From Circinella umbellata (taxonomy: Eukaryota > Mucoromycota > Mucoromycetes > Mucorales > Lichtheimiaceae), in contig JAIWNF010000136.1 in the NCBI GenBank assembly GCA_025093555.1, forward strand, positions 1-36,096: a DNA stretch of 36,096 bases. The letters are read 5' to 3'. The position numbers and the translations under genes were made by a program. Positions 21,536-31,961 of the stretch are shown here, piece after piece. The notes under the pieces are model-generated. The model searched no databases, was not told the DNA's origin, and saw only the letters and a list, made by a program, of their open reading frames with translations. Position 1 is the first letter of the stretch, and every line of letters begins with the position of its first letter.

Positions 21536-22332
21536 ATGAGCTTCAACGCCAACTTTTGCCCTTCTCCCTCTCCTGTCAATGAGTATGCCGAACAGTAAGT
21601 ACTTGAATTGTAACTAGGGTTCTTAGTAGACCGATCCGGATCGGATTTTCGGAAATCTGGATTGTCCACGGATTAGAAAATTGCAATCCGACTCCATTTT
21701 GTAAAAATCCGGATTGAATCTGTAATCCGTAATGCAAAAGGATCAATTAGATGAAAATTTAGGCTATATAGTAGATGTCACAGTATTTTATCGTGAGAAA
21801 AGGTATTTTACAAGATGGTGTATGGTAGTCGTTTGAGATCGTTTAAGAACAGTAAAACATTGGTAACAGAGGTGCATTATTTTTAGATGATTTTATTATT
21901 TTGGTTTGAAAAACATAATAGGAAATAAATAAGTTATAATAAAAAAAGAATTCTAGTAATAAAAAGTTATAGTGGGAAAATGAGTTCTAGTAGAAAAAAA
22001 GTTATAATGGAAAAAAAGAAGTTACAATGGGAAAAGAAAAATTATAGTGGGAAAGTTATGGTAGGAAAAAAAAAGTTATAGTGATAACATGACGTGGATT
22101 TTTTTTTTGTGGGGGCGAGTATAAGAGCATGCCCAACGGACTCCCGAAAAATGAAATTTGCTAGATTTGGAGAACCAATTTGGAGATTCATTGCCCCAAC
22201 GGACTCCCCAAATGAAAAGCTAAATCTGTGAAAACCCAAATTCAGAGTCAACATTCTCTAAATTACGGGAGCCTCTGGCTGGTCTCCAAACTCCCTTATG
22301 TACCTTATACATAAATTTTGACACATAAAAAA

Positions 22333-23367
22333 ATGAATAACTCATCAGAAATTACACCAGCCATTACTACTTCGAAGAAATCAGCAGGGCGTGAGGGAAA
22401 CCTCAACTACTCGTTTGCTGAAGATCTTCAACTTTGTAAATCTTGGTTGAAGATTTCTCAAAATTCAGTTATTGGAGCTGATCAAGAATCAACTGCTTTC
22501 TGGGAAAGCATTCTAAAGCATTTCACCGAGAATCTTGAGGAATCTCGGTGCGAACGAAATGCCAAAGGTTTGATGAGCCGTTGGAGCCGATATATCCAAA
22601 AGGATGTGTCAAAGTTCTGCGGATATTATGAGCAGGTTCAAAACCTCAGACAAAGTTGACAGAATGAGCTTGGAGAGGTAAATAAATGATAAAAAAAAGT
22701 ACGAGTTATGATACTAATATAAATGCAAATTATTAAACATAATTTCTAGCAATCCCAGGCAAAAGAAATGTATTCGAGGTTTGAGAAGAAGCCTTTTGGC
22801 TTAGAGCACTGCTGGGCAGTTCTTCGTGGTGATGAAAAGTGGAAGAGCAGAGCAAAGGAGCTAAAGGACAAGCAGACAGCCTCCAAGAAGAAGAAAGAAA
22901 AGAAGAAAGAAGTGTCACCTGCTGCTCCTAACGTTGCTCCAGCAGATCAAGATGCTGACACTTCATCTGGTGCTAAACCACAACCTGTGGGCAACAAGAA
23001 AGCAAAAGAGCAGGAGGCTTACAAGCGCAAGCTTGATCAAGCTCTTGAACACGAGTGGGAGTTTCTTAAAGAATCAAAGAAGAGGACGAAGTATTTAGAA
23101 GAGCTTGTAATGGAGCGGAAAAAAGAAACCAAAGAGAAGAAGAATGAGGCGAAAGAGGATCAAAGGAGAAATGATTACAACATCATGTCAATGGATCTTT
23201 CGAAGTTGGATCCTCTTCGTCGTCAATATTTCGAGCATGAGATGAAAAAAATCCTTGCAAGATCTTTAAAAGAACAAGTAGAAGAAGACGACAACGAAGA
23301 AGTTAATGATGATGAAGACGAAGACGAAGAACAAGAACAAGAACAACAATTAGTCCAATTGGACTAA
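22333..23367 (+). pseudogene. Harbinger Myb/SANT-like DNA-binding protein, one nonsense codon
   Basis: Exons 22333-22677 and 22750-23367 (intron GTAAAT...CTAG, phase 0), about 320 codons. The N-terminal third is a SANT/Myb-like trihelix (NYSFAEDLQLCKSWLKIS, FWESILKHF, GLMSRWSRYIQKDV). The second exon has the MYSRFEKKPFGLEHCW segment and an NAM-associated C-terminal region. A Lys-rich, then Glu-rich coiled coil follows, with an acidic tail (DDEDEDEEQEQEQQ). In PIF/Harbinger elements this partner carries the nuclease to the transposon ends and into the nucleus. The likely targets here are the duplicated CCAACGGACTCCC motifs. TGA at 22657-22659 stops the frame just before the intron; the frame then continues. 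The ATG at 22333 is the first in frame. Confidence 0.85.
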
Positions 23368-23399
23368 TATAAGCAAATCATTTTTTTTATTTTTATATA

Positions 23400-24834
23400 T
23401 TAAGCCTTTCCATGCAATTCCCACAAATGTTCAATAAGGTCATTTCTCAATTGATAGTGTGTTTGAGTATCGCGTATTTGTTCATAGCGTTGCATGTAAT
23501 TCTCAAAAGTAGTATCATCGTTTAATGTTAGATCATCAGCTGTTGGTGTATGTACACTATGAGCATCATTTGATCCATTAGTGTCAGGTCTAACTCGTTT
23601 TCTACTGATATTACGACGCTCTTTTTCTTTACGTGTTGCTGCATCATCATATATATAATTGAGTGCTTGCCCCCGCTCGTCTTCAACAGTCATATTATGA
23701 AGGATTATACATGCCTTCATTATATGCGCAAGGGTAGCTGTTGTCCAGTGTCTTGCAGGTTGCTCAATAATGGCATATCAAGACTTGAGATCCCCAAATG
23801 CACGCTCGATATCTTTACGAACTGCTTCTTGCATTGTGTTAAAGTGCTACAAACATAAGAAAACAATGTTTTAATTAGCGTTACTTTATAAATAAAAATC
23901 CACATACCTTTTCTTTTCTTTCATCTGCCCTTGGGATTGATTGAACTAATGTTGCCCATTTGGGGTATATCCCATCAGCAAGATAATACCCCATAATGTA
24001 CTCATGTCCATTGATGTTATATGATACTGATGGTGTACGCCCAGCAGCAAGATTCGCAAAAAGATCAGAGCGATCCAACACATTGAAATCATTTAGGCTG
24101 CCTGGAAGTCCAAAATGGGCATGCCATATCCATAAATCAAAATCGGTGACAGCTTCCAAGATGACTGTTGCCGATCCTTCTTTGCCTCTATACATGCCAT
24201 GCCATGCTTTTGGACAGTTTTTCCATACCCAATGAGTGCAGTCTACTGACCCCAACATGCCTGGAAAACCACGCGCTTCGCCTTGTGCAAGGAGTCTTGC
24301 CACATCTTCTTGGTTTGGTATACGAAGATACGTCTCACCAAACACATCGACAACAGCTTGACAGAACCTTTTGAGACATTGCCAGGCAGTCTCAGTACCC
24401 ATGCGTAGATAATCATCTACAGCATCAGGGGGAACACCATAGGCAAGTTGCCTCATAGCTGCTGTCGCCTTCACGATTGGTGACAATCCAGGTTTTCCAG
24501 CTGCATCATTTTTTTGAGTGAAAAAATCATCACTGTTTCCAATCGCCTCAATAATTCGCAAAAATAATGGCCGAAACATTCTGAAACGACGACGAAATAC
24601 TTCTCGTCCATGAAGAGATTCATCGTTGAAATAATCACGGCGAAGCATTGTCTCTCCCAAAGCGCGACTTCTTTCCTTATATTTCCGTCCAAAGACAGAA
24701 CCTCCTCTCTTCATTTCCTCCTCTTCATTTCTGTTTCTCAAATTTTCGATCACTCGTCGATGCAATTGAATCCAATGCAATTCATCAGCATCAGCATCAG
24801 CAAAAAGTTGTTCAAGTTCGCGAGTTGTAGACAT
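23400..24834 (-). pseudogene. Harbinger DDE nuclease (transposase), one nonsense codon
   Basis: Exons 24834-23908 and 23846-23400 on the minus strand. The intron starts GTATGT and ends TGTAG, phase 0. About 457 codons, the usual size for the plant/fungal PIF-type nuclease. Seen: a basic N-terminal region, RRDYFNDESLHGREVFRRRF and KATAAMRQLAYG. The catalytic residues follow: Asp in GSVDCTHW, Asp in GSLNDFNVL, Glu in KDIERAFGDL. The C-terminus has ACIILHNMTVEDE and a tail about TADDLTLND. TGA at 23778-23780 follows FGDLKS, where the family usually has Arg, consistent with CGA to TGA. Otherwise complete. The convergent Myb-like partner ends 30 bp away. Confidence 0.9.
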
Positions 24835-26085
24835 TTATTAAGATAGTAAAATAAAAATAAGGTACGAGAAGAAAGTTTTTTTTTCACTGGTTGAATTTTA
24901 AAATAAAAAATCTAAATTTGGGGAGTCCGTTGGGTGATTTGCATAATTGCCAAATTTCAGCACTGATTCTGGGTTTATATCTAGCAAAAAATTTCGGGAG
25001 TCCGTTGGGCATGCTCTAAGTTTACCTTTTCTGTTTACAACCAAATAAAAGTTCATAATTCTCTTTATCATTACTAGATTAATAAAAATAGTAATTAAGT
25101 TCATTAATCTCTCTTTTTAATCTTCAATTTTTGTTTCTTTCTTTTCAGATTTTTTTTTCTATATTAAAGCCATTACTACTTTTCTTTTCAACTGCTCTAT
25201 TCAAGTATATAATAATATACAAAAACTTACTCTCTTCTTTATTTGAATATATATATACCTTACCACAGCATTGTTAAAACTTTGATCCATTACTCTATAA
25301 TTATAATGACGGATCAGAAAAATCCGACGGATCCATAGATCTCAATCCGTTTACAATCCGGATTGTAGAGTTACGATCCGAATCCGATCCGAATCCGTTG
25401 AGACACAATCCAAATCCGATCCAATCCGTATGAAAAACGGATCGGTTTATAAATCCGGATTGTACTAAGATCCCTAATTGTAACCTAGGTGATATATATA
25501 TACTGTATTTTTATTAACATAATCTTATATTAGATTGATTAGACACATAAAAGACGTGGACGATAAAGCCAGGGAAATTGCTCGCAAGCAACGCGATGTG
25601 TAAGTATTTATAATAATAATTAATGCTTTATGATTTGTATACTTATTATAGTAATTAGGATTGAAGACGCTCTCAGAAGTGAAGAAAAAGAAGTCATAGA
25701 GTATCTTGAAGATCGATATATTGCCTGCAGATATAAGAATTATCCTAAGGCTTCAAAGGTTTTAGATGCGTATGTATCGAATTTATATATCTTGTAATTG
25801 TCGTATTCATAAAGCATGCTAAAAGATATATATTTTTATAGTGGACTTCCCTGCCGGCCCAACCAGTATAATATAATTATTAAGATGCAGGAAGAGGAAA
25901 TCTATAAAACCGATTCTGAAGTAGAAGCGTGGGTCGATGAAGATGATGAAGATGATGAAGATGCTGATTCTGAAGCAGAAGAGCGGGCAGATGAAGGTGA
26001 TGAAGAGGGGCTGTTGGGGAAGTGAAAGGCTTCTCCATCTCCTGAGCCAGAAAACAAGAAGCTTTGTCTTCGTCTTTCCGATTAA

Positions 26086-26942
26086 TTTTTTTTTCAATAA
26101 AAAAATTTAATACACGGTATCTAATATAATTGTGATTTGGATAATATTGATTAGTTTTCAAGAAAAATATGGTAGTCGAGAAAAAGGAAAAATGGTTTAT
26201 ATAAAAGAGTGCATATAGTAAAAAAAAAGACGGATAACATAAGGATGATTATATAAAAGGTTGGCATAAAAGGACGGAAAGTAAAAAGGATAAGTAAAAA
26301 AAACAGATGGATAACGTAAGAGGATGTATATATAAAAAAGGATCGAGCATAAGCAGACAGAAAATAAAAAGCATAAGTAAAGAACAACAGACGAATAACA
26401 TAAGATGATGTATATATAAAAAAGGATTGGGCATAAGAGGGCAAGAAATAAAAAGCATAAGTGGAAAAAAGATGTGTGTCATAAAAAGATGTGTATATAA
26501 AAAACGTAGGGCATAAGAAGACAGAAAATAAAAGACATTAGTAAAAAAAAGATGGGTCATAAGTGCACAAAAAAAAAGGATAAGTGAAAAAAATGTGTAT
26601 CATAAAAGGATGTATGTATAAGAACGTAGGGCATAAGAAGACAAAAAAGATAGCATAATACAAAACGCATACAAGGAACGAGAAATGAGAGGCATAAGAA
26701 GTAGTAAGTAAAAAAAAGTGGCAAGGATAAATAAAGTATACGATGAGTGAATAACTAGATGTCAAGATAAAGTGGATATAATGAAAAAAAAATAAGCATT
26801 GTATGATGGATGAAAAAAAGATAAATGGTAGAGTCGAGATTAATGATGATATAATATAAAGTGGACAAACGAAATTAATGATAAAAATGTTAACGAAGAT
26901 AAATATGTTGTGTAGTAATAAAGCAGAAGTAAAGATGATTGA
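26086..26942. other. Intergenic spacer between convergent genes with ~80-bp repeats (B)
   Basis: Counterpart of 9015-9719, longer because of extra repeat units. No coding frame beyond low-complexity F/Y/L runs on the minus strand. Confidence 0.7.
26200..26690. repeat. Degenerate ~80-bp tandem repeat (B)
   Basis: About six imperfect units built from GATGTATATATAAAAAAGGA, GGGCATAAGA and AAATAAAAAGCATAAGT. Element A has three to four, so the array has changed length between copies. Confidence 0.7.
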
Positions 26943-29900
26943 TTAACCGGTTGTCTTGCGAGGCAGTGGGATGACAACAAGTTTATTAGGACCATTCGGT
27001 GCGACAGCAATTGGCGAGAAAATGCGATGGACGGGTAATATGCATTCCATGGTCATCCTGCGGAAGTGATTACAACATTCCATCAGACCATGGGATCTTT
27101 GAGCAGCAACGGATACAGTATCTGATGATTTTGCATACCAATTGACAAATGCAAAGGTATGATCAAAGTAATCTGTATTATTCTCTTGATGCAAGCGGAC
27201 ACGGTGAACAAAAAAATACGCAATTCTACCGTATCGCATCTCAATGCGCTGACGATCTTCACGAATGACGGGATGCCCATTATTGTCTGCTTCCAAGAAA
27301 AGCGCCTGTATGTGGATATCTTTTTTTGATCGTGCCTCGTCACTTCTATACAGCTGCCTGAGGATCTTTATGGAAGGCATTTTTTGGATGATATCACCAA
27401 CCATTTCGCCTGGTGCATCAATATCTTCGATACGATAACTCTTGAAGATATTATATAGATACATATACTGGTAATATACCAATAGCAAATCATAATGATC
27501 ATCGCTGATCGGAACCATTGGTTTAAGGTCAAGAGGATAAGTCGACGGTAGTAGCGGTTCCCAGCCAGATACATCTAGTCCACCATTCCATTTTTCTGCA
27601 TAATTGACAAAGGTATTTAAGTCAAATTCGGTGGCATTAATAGTTGGATCAATTGAAGGCGGAGATAGTTGTGGTGCAAGTCTTGTAAGTATTTTTATAA
27701 AATCAGGTTCGCCAGCAAACCAATGACTTTTTTCAACAACGAAGTTGTCAGCAAATCCAAGTTCCAAGAATCTGCGCATATATGTAGTTTCAAAACTATC
27801 CTTGCGATTTGTGTTAATGCTCTTCAGCAAACCATTATAACGTTCGAAATTCAAATTCCAAATGCTATATATGGGACTGAAGTCATATATTTGGGACCTT
27901 AAATGCAAGTGTGAATGCATGTTTGGCATTATTTCTTGACAACCATACAACTCCTCACACTCAGCACAGAATTGCTTCAACAGTATGTGGGCTTGCTCTA
28001 TTTCGGTTGCGGTTATTGAAGGACCAGCAAGAAGTTTGTTTGCACGTACGAATTTAAGCCAAATCTTCAGATGTTGGGGAGGGAGACGATTCTTGAGGAG
28101 GATTGGTGAAAGTGCAAGCACCCACGTTCTCCATTCAGCACCTTTCATAAAAGTGAAGTTTCTGCTGATCTTAGACTTGGAGATATCGAATCCAGGAGGA
28201 AGTTCGATTAACTCGGCCTCTCTTTGCATCTCAGCAAAATGATCTTTTGTTAATAATGGCTTTCCTGTTACAGGATTCACCATTCTTCGCCACAACTCCA
28301 TTAGGGATCTTAGTACAATCTGGATTTATAAACCCATCCGTTTTTCATACGGATTGGATCGGATTTGGATTGTGTCTCAACGGATTCGGATCGGATTCGG
28401 ATCGTAATTCTACAATCCGGATTGTAAACGGATTGAGATCTATGAATCCGTCGGATTTTTCTGATCCGTCATTATAATTATAGAGTAATAGATCAAAGTT
28501 TTAATAATGCTGTGGTAAGATATATATATATTCAAATAAAGAAGAGAGTAAGTTTTTGTATATTATTATATACTTGAATAGAGCAGTTGAAAAGAAAAGT
28601 AGTAATGGCTTTAATATAGAAGATTAAAAAGAGAGATTAATGAACTTAATTACTAATTTTATTAATCTAGTAATGATAAAGAGAATTATGAACTTTTATT
28701 TGGTTGTAAACAGAAAAGGTAAACTTATACCTCTTTTTTTTCAGCACATCGGAAATTTACTACTTGCCCCCACAAAAAAAAAAGTCCACATCATGTTATA
28801 TTTCTATCACAAAAACTTATTTGTACTGCACCACCATAACTTTTTTTCTTCTACTATAACTTTCCCACTATAATTTTTTTCCAACTATAACTTTCTTTTC
28901 CCATTGTAACTTCTTTTTTCCCATTATAACTTTTTATTACTACAATTCTTTTTTTATTACAACTTATATATTTCCTATTATGTTTTTCAAATCAAAATAA
29001 TAAAATCATCTAAAAATAATGCACCTCTGTTACCAATGTTTTACTGTTCTTAAACGATCTCAAACGACTACCATACACCATCTTGTAAAATACCTTTTCT
29101 CATGAAAAAATACTGTGACATCTACTATATAGCCTAAATTTTCATCTAATTGATTCTTTTGCATTACGGATTACGGATTCAATCCAGACTTTTACGAAAC
29201 GGATTTGGATTGCAATTTTCTAATCCGTGGACAATCCGGATTTCCGAAAATCCGATCCATTTCAAAACGGATCGGATTCGAAATGGTGCCAATCCGATCC
29301 GGATCGGTCTACTAAGAACCCTAAACTCCATCATCCTTTTGCACGTTCCGAGGTAAAGGTTGTGGAAAGGATCCAGTAATACCTGTCGCGATCGTTAGAA
29401 GTATTTCAACCTACATAATGGCGACCACCTTGTACCATATTCATTCTCGATTCGCTCCCGTTCTTGAAGTGTTTTGGCTGCTTTCCACTTTTCTGCTCCT
29501 TCAGTATTTCTTGCCTCATCGCGATCTTGCCAAACGAAATTGAATCCACCCCAGTTACGTAATATTGATCCTGGTAGCTGCGTAAATCTACGGTCGCATC
29601 GGTAACATGCACGAAATGATTGGATGCCTGTAAATGCACCAACTTTCCGTGCCGCTGGTATATCACAGTTTATGGACAACAATACTGCGCGCATGGTAGG
29701 TGAGTTTGGATCATTAGAAACGGGTACTCCTTCGTAAAGTTTCTCCAATTCCTTCACCAGTGGTTCCATATAATGGTTCATTTGATGATTACTTGGCTCC
29801 TTTGGACCAGAAAGAGTTCCTATTTTTTTTTATATTCATATAAAAATTATACATATGTATTAACTATAAGGTCGGCTACATAAAAAACTGATATAATATT

Positions 29901-31288
29901 TATTCTACAGAAAAAGACCTTCTTTTTACCTATTAATAGGATATTGCTTGGTAAGTTTCTTTGGGAACGTGGTAGATTTAAAATTGACAAATAAATAGCA
30001 CCGCAACTATAAGAAGGACCATTTTCGAAGGGGAAAAACCTATTATGGTCTGTATTTTAGTTTACACTCAAATATATTACACTTAATATTCAATTTTTAT
30101 CACGCACAAATATATTTCTTTTTTTTTCTTTGCAAGAAAGGGATTATAGATATTACCAGTCAACATTTAATGCAAATTGGATCGAATGCTTATCTTCAAT
30201 ACATGTTTTGCCGTTGTTATCCTTTATTTCGCTCCACATATTACCATCATATATATCATAGTAGACATCAGTAGTTTGTTGTCGATATCTCCATGCATTG
30301 ATTTGCTCGTAAAAATTGGATCGTCGAAACATTATCTGTAATCCTTTAATAACAGAATGGTAAGGATATTCCTTTAACTGTTGATTTTTTTTACAAGATC
30401 CATTTTTGAAAAGCTGTTCGTTACATAGCTTTGCGGACCAAGCAGATGACGGGTGGTGAGGATATTCAGTATGATTACATAATGTTTGTTCGCTAGCGAG
30501 TAGGACATCGAGAGTATATATTTTGTGACATTTTTTACAGGCAACATATCTTTTTAAGCCTTCTTCAAAAATATCAACACCCATATGCTGACGAAGGATA
30601 GACAATTCCTTTGGTAATTTTGGACAAGAGGTATTCGTGTAGGAGAGGATTATATTAATAAATGCCATTAATATTTCGGCAGCAACTTCAGAAAGGTACT
30701 GTCGTTGGAACAGGATGATGAAAAGACCAATAAACATATACAACTTATCAAAAGCTGGTACAGACTCTATGGTATGAAAATAGGATTCAATGAATAGTTG
30801 AAATAAAAAAGATAGTCTGAAAAATAAATAACCGCACCTTCATCCATAAAATCATTATTATCATCTGCCTCAGTGGTATTCTCCTGATTATTTAGTATAT
30901 CACCTACTACTGGTAGTTCCTGATCTCCAAAATCATAATCGTCAAAATCATTATCCATGTGCCCTTCATCTAGACCTAGCATGGAAGCCAGCATAACGGG
31001 TTCAGTTTCAGCTGCATTAAATATAAATTTCGCACTTGGTTAAAACGATAACTTAATATTAAAATAAAATAAAGATAATTTTCTACCATTCTCATCAAGA
31101 TCCATCATATCCTCATCGCTTTGACTACCAATCCACGCATCATAAAGACTCGTGCTGTAGTCGATCTTATGACGATGTTTAGTATTCTCTGTTTGATGAA
31201 TGAACTTTTCAGGTAGTGTACTCATTTGAAAACATTGATTACAAAAGCATTTTTTGATCCCGTAATGAATTTCAGCAGCTGTCTGCAT
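26943..31288 (-). pseudogene. tnp2-type CACTA transposase, copy B, split by a hAT-like element and one nonsense codon
   Basis: Exons on the minus strand: 31288-31087, 31011-30838, 30766-30157, 30039-29930 and 29819-26943, about 980 codons without the insertion. The start is MQTAAEIHYG at 31288. Domain order: an N-terminal Cys/His segment (KKCFCNQCFQM), acidic exon 2, the CKKCHKIYTL finger and NVDW. Then GPSYSCGAIYLSI, GPKEPS, the catalytic region (CDIPAARKVGAFTG, CYRCDRRF, LLDPFHNLYLG), PNMHSHLHL and NFERYNG. TAA at 29395-29397 interrupts YF..RSRQ, where A has CAA. The 1022-bp element at 28302-29323 breaks the frame before MELWRR, with target AACTCCAT. All frames otherwise hold. Exon 2 starts nine bases later than in A because the TAG acceptor has become TAT. 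Less decayed than copy A. Confidence 0.87.
28302..29323. mobile_element. hAT-like non-autonomous element, 1022 bp, TSD AACTCCAT
   Basis: Ends TAGGGATCTTAGTA and TACTAAGAACCCTA... read inward, flanked by AACTCCAT at 28294-28301 and 29324-29331. Copy A of the transposase shows the uninterrupted site (ACAACTCCATCATTC near 11070). Subterminal GGATTCGG/AATCCGATCC repeats at both ends. No transposase gene; frames such as 28640-28873 are incidental. It is the reverse-oriented sibling of the element at 21615-25476 and close to it over its middle. Confidence 0.92.
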
Positions 31289-31408
31289 TTTGCAAAGAAA
31301 AAAAATGAAAATTAAATAATGAAGAAAAAGTAATGAAGTATTACAACGCTTAATGACTATCGCGTAACTTAATATTTATTTTGTGTAAGGTAACTTTTTA
31401 TTTGAACA
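31289..31408. other. Upstream region of transposase copy B
   Basis: Short AT-rich stretch between the transposase start and the right subterminal array. It matches 13013-13130 in A and probably holds the transposase promoter. No distinct box was identified. Confidence 0.5.
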
Positions 31409-31540
31409 CGTTTGAGCGAGCTGGTTACTCAAACTACTGATTTGAGCGGTTTGAGCCAGCTCAAATCATTCAGGGGCGTTTGAGCCACTCAAACCAGCTC
31501 AAACCCAAAAGTTTTAGCAAGACCCATTTTCTCAGACCAC
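31409..31540. repeat. Subterminal GCTCAAAC/GTTTGAGC array, right end of B
   Basis: Same motif as 13131-13284 in A with one short deletion (two motif copies fewer near 31417). Confidence 0.85.
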
Positions 31541-31558
31541 CTTTTAAGTCCAGTGTCA

Positions 31559-31938
31559 TGTTGTAATTATTAATCAGTTATTTTTAATACCGATTATACT
31601 TCTTTTACTGCGGCTTCTTTTCTCATTTCTTACTATATCCACAGTAACATTATTATTATTCTTATTATTATCATCTGCAGTAACATTATTAATATTACTA
31701 CCATTATCATTCATAATATTATTATCATTATTCATCCGCAGTAAAATCATTATTAATCATTATTATCATACATCATTATTATATTCTTTACATCCTCAGT
31801 AGTTAGAAAATATATAAATAGTCGATTATTTTATTAAATAAAAATATCATCTTTACATTATCTTTTATTCTTTATTTTCCTTTTATTACTTATACTTTAT
31901 TTGGCTTGGTATTGTTCCGCCATAAAAATATAACGACA
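31559..31938 (+). repeat. 5' LTR of gypsy 3
   Basis: TGTTGTAATTATTAATCAG...AACGACA, 380 bp. Read on the plus strand it matches the minus-strand LTRs of gypsy 1 and 2 (TTTTTAATACCGATTATACT, CTTCTTTTACTGCGG). Confidence 0.82.
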
Positions 31939-31940
31939 AT

Positions 31941-31948
31941 TGGTAGTG
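31941..31948 (+). promoter_or_regulatory. Primer-binding site of gypsy 3
   Basis: TGGTAGTG two bases after the LTR; one mismatch to the initiator-Met type TGGTAGCG of gypsy 1. Confidence 0.6.
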
Positions 31949-31961
31949 ACAGAAAAGGTTT

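Larger units (their letters stand above)
22125..25016. mobile_element. PIF/Harbinger DNA transposon, TSD TAA
   Basis: Ends GAGCATGCCCAACGGACTCCCGA and the inverse, flanked by TAA at 22122-22124 and 25017-25019, as expected for PIF/Harbinger. The empty site is visible in the related element (ATACTTATTTTTGG-type AT context around GGTATAAGTTTACC, read on the reverse strand at 28717-28730). The CCAACGGACTCCC motif occurs twice at each end (about 22132 and 22197; 24918 and 24995). It carries the usual pair of genes: a Myb/SANT-like protein (22333-23367) and a DDE nuclease (23400-24834), convergent. Each has one nonsense codon. Confidence 0.9.
21615..25476. mobile_element. hAT-like non-autonomous element, 8-bp TSD ATTGTAAC, interrupted by Harbinger
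   Basis: Ends TAGGGTTCTTAGTA and TACTAAGATCCCTA. The 8-bp direct repeat ATTGTAAC lies at 21607-21614 and 25477-25484, and element A shows the empty site (ATTGCAAC followed by CTAGG at 8398-8410). GATCCG/GGATCGG repeats lie inside both ends. Without the Harbinger insertion and its TAA duplication it is 967 bp and has no gene. The inner part has short AGTTATAATGGGAAAAA repeats at about 21926-22080. It is a close relative, in opposite orientation, of 28302-29323. Confidence 0.88.
21536..26085 (+). pseudogene. CACTA accessory gene 2, copy B, intron invaded, one nonsense codon
   Basis: Exons 21536-21594, 25534-25599, 25659-25769 and 25842-26085. Intron 1 holds the whole 3.9-kb hAT-like element with its nested Harbinger element; the same intron is 71 bp in copy A. 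Exon 1 is shorter than A (MSFNANFCPSPSPVNEYAEQ). Exon 2 reads DKAREIARKQRDV, a frame that A has lost by one base. Exon 3 needs the ATTAG site at 25658. Exon 4 has the acidic region (DDEDDEDADSEAEE), then TGA at 26023-26025 where A has CGA in GKRK. The same frame continues to TAA at 26083. The nonsense codon removes the basic motif and tail. Splicing over a 3.9-kb intron in a fungus is unlikely to be efficient, so I call it a pseudogene. Confidence 0.75.
17169..31555. mobile_element. CACTA-like element B with nested insertions
   Basis: Begins CACTGGATATAAA and ends TTTTAAGTCCAGTG, with the same gene order as element A. It is 14.4 kb long because it contains a hAT-like element (21615-25476) and a second hAT-like element (28302-29323). 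Without them it is about 9.5 kb. The left flank is AGC and the right flank TCA, so no target duplication is visible. The left flank was altered by the insertion of gypsy 1 one base away, and gypsy 3 starts three bases beyond the right end. Confidence 0.82.

Noticed and set aside
28640..28873. 77-aa frame inside the hAT-like element as a gene
   Set aside because: No domain; it starts in AT-rich sequence and is not preserved in the sibling element.
4033..31555. Tandem host-gene duplication instead of transposons
   Set aside because: Inverted CACTG ends, GTC target duplication inside an LTR, and a tnp2 transposase in each copy show that these are two insertions of one element family.
4029..31555. 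A Starship-type giant element
   Set aside because: No tyrosine recombinase captain gene is visible. All cargo is accounted for by nested DNA and LTR elements.
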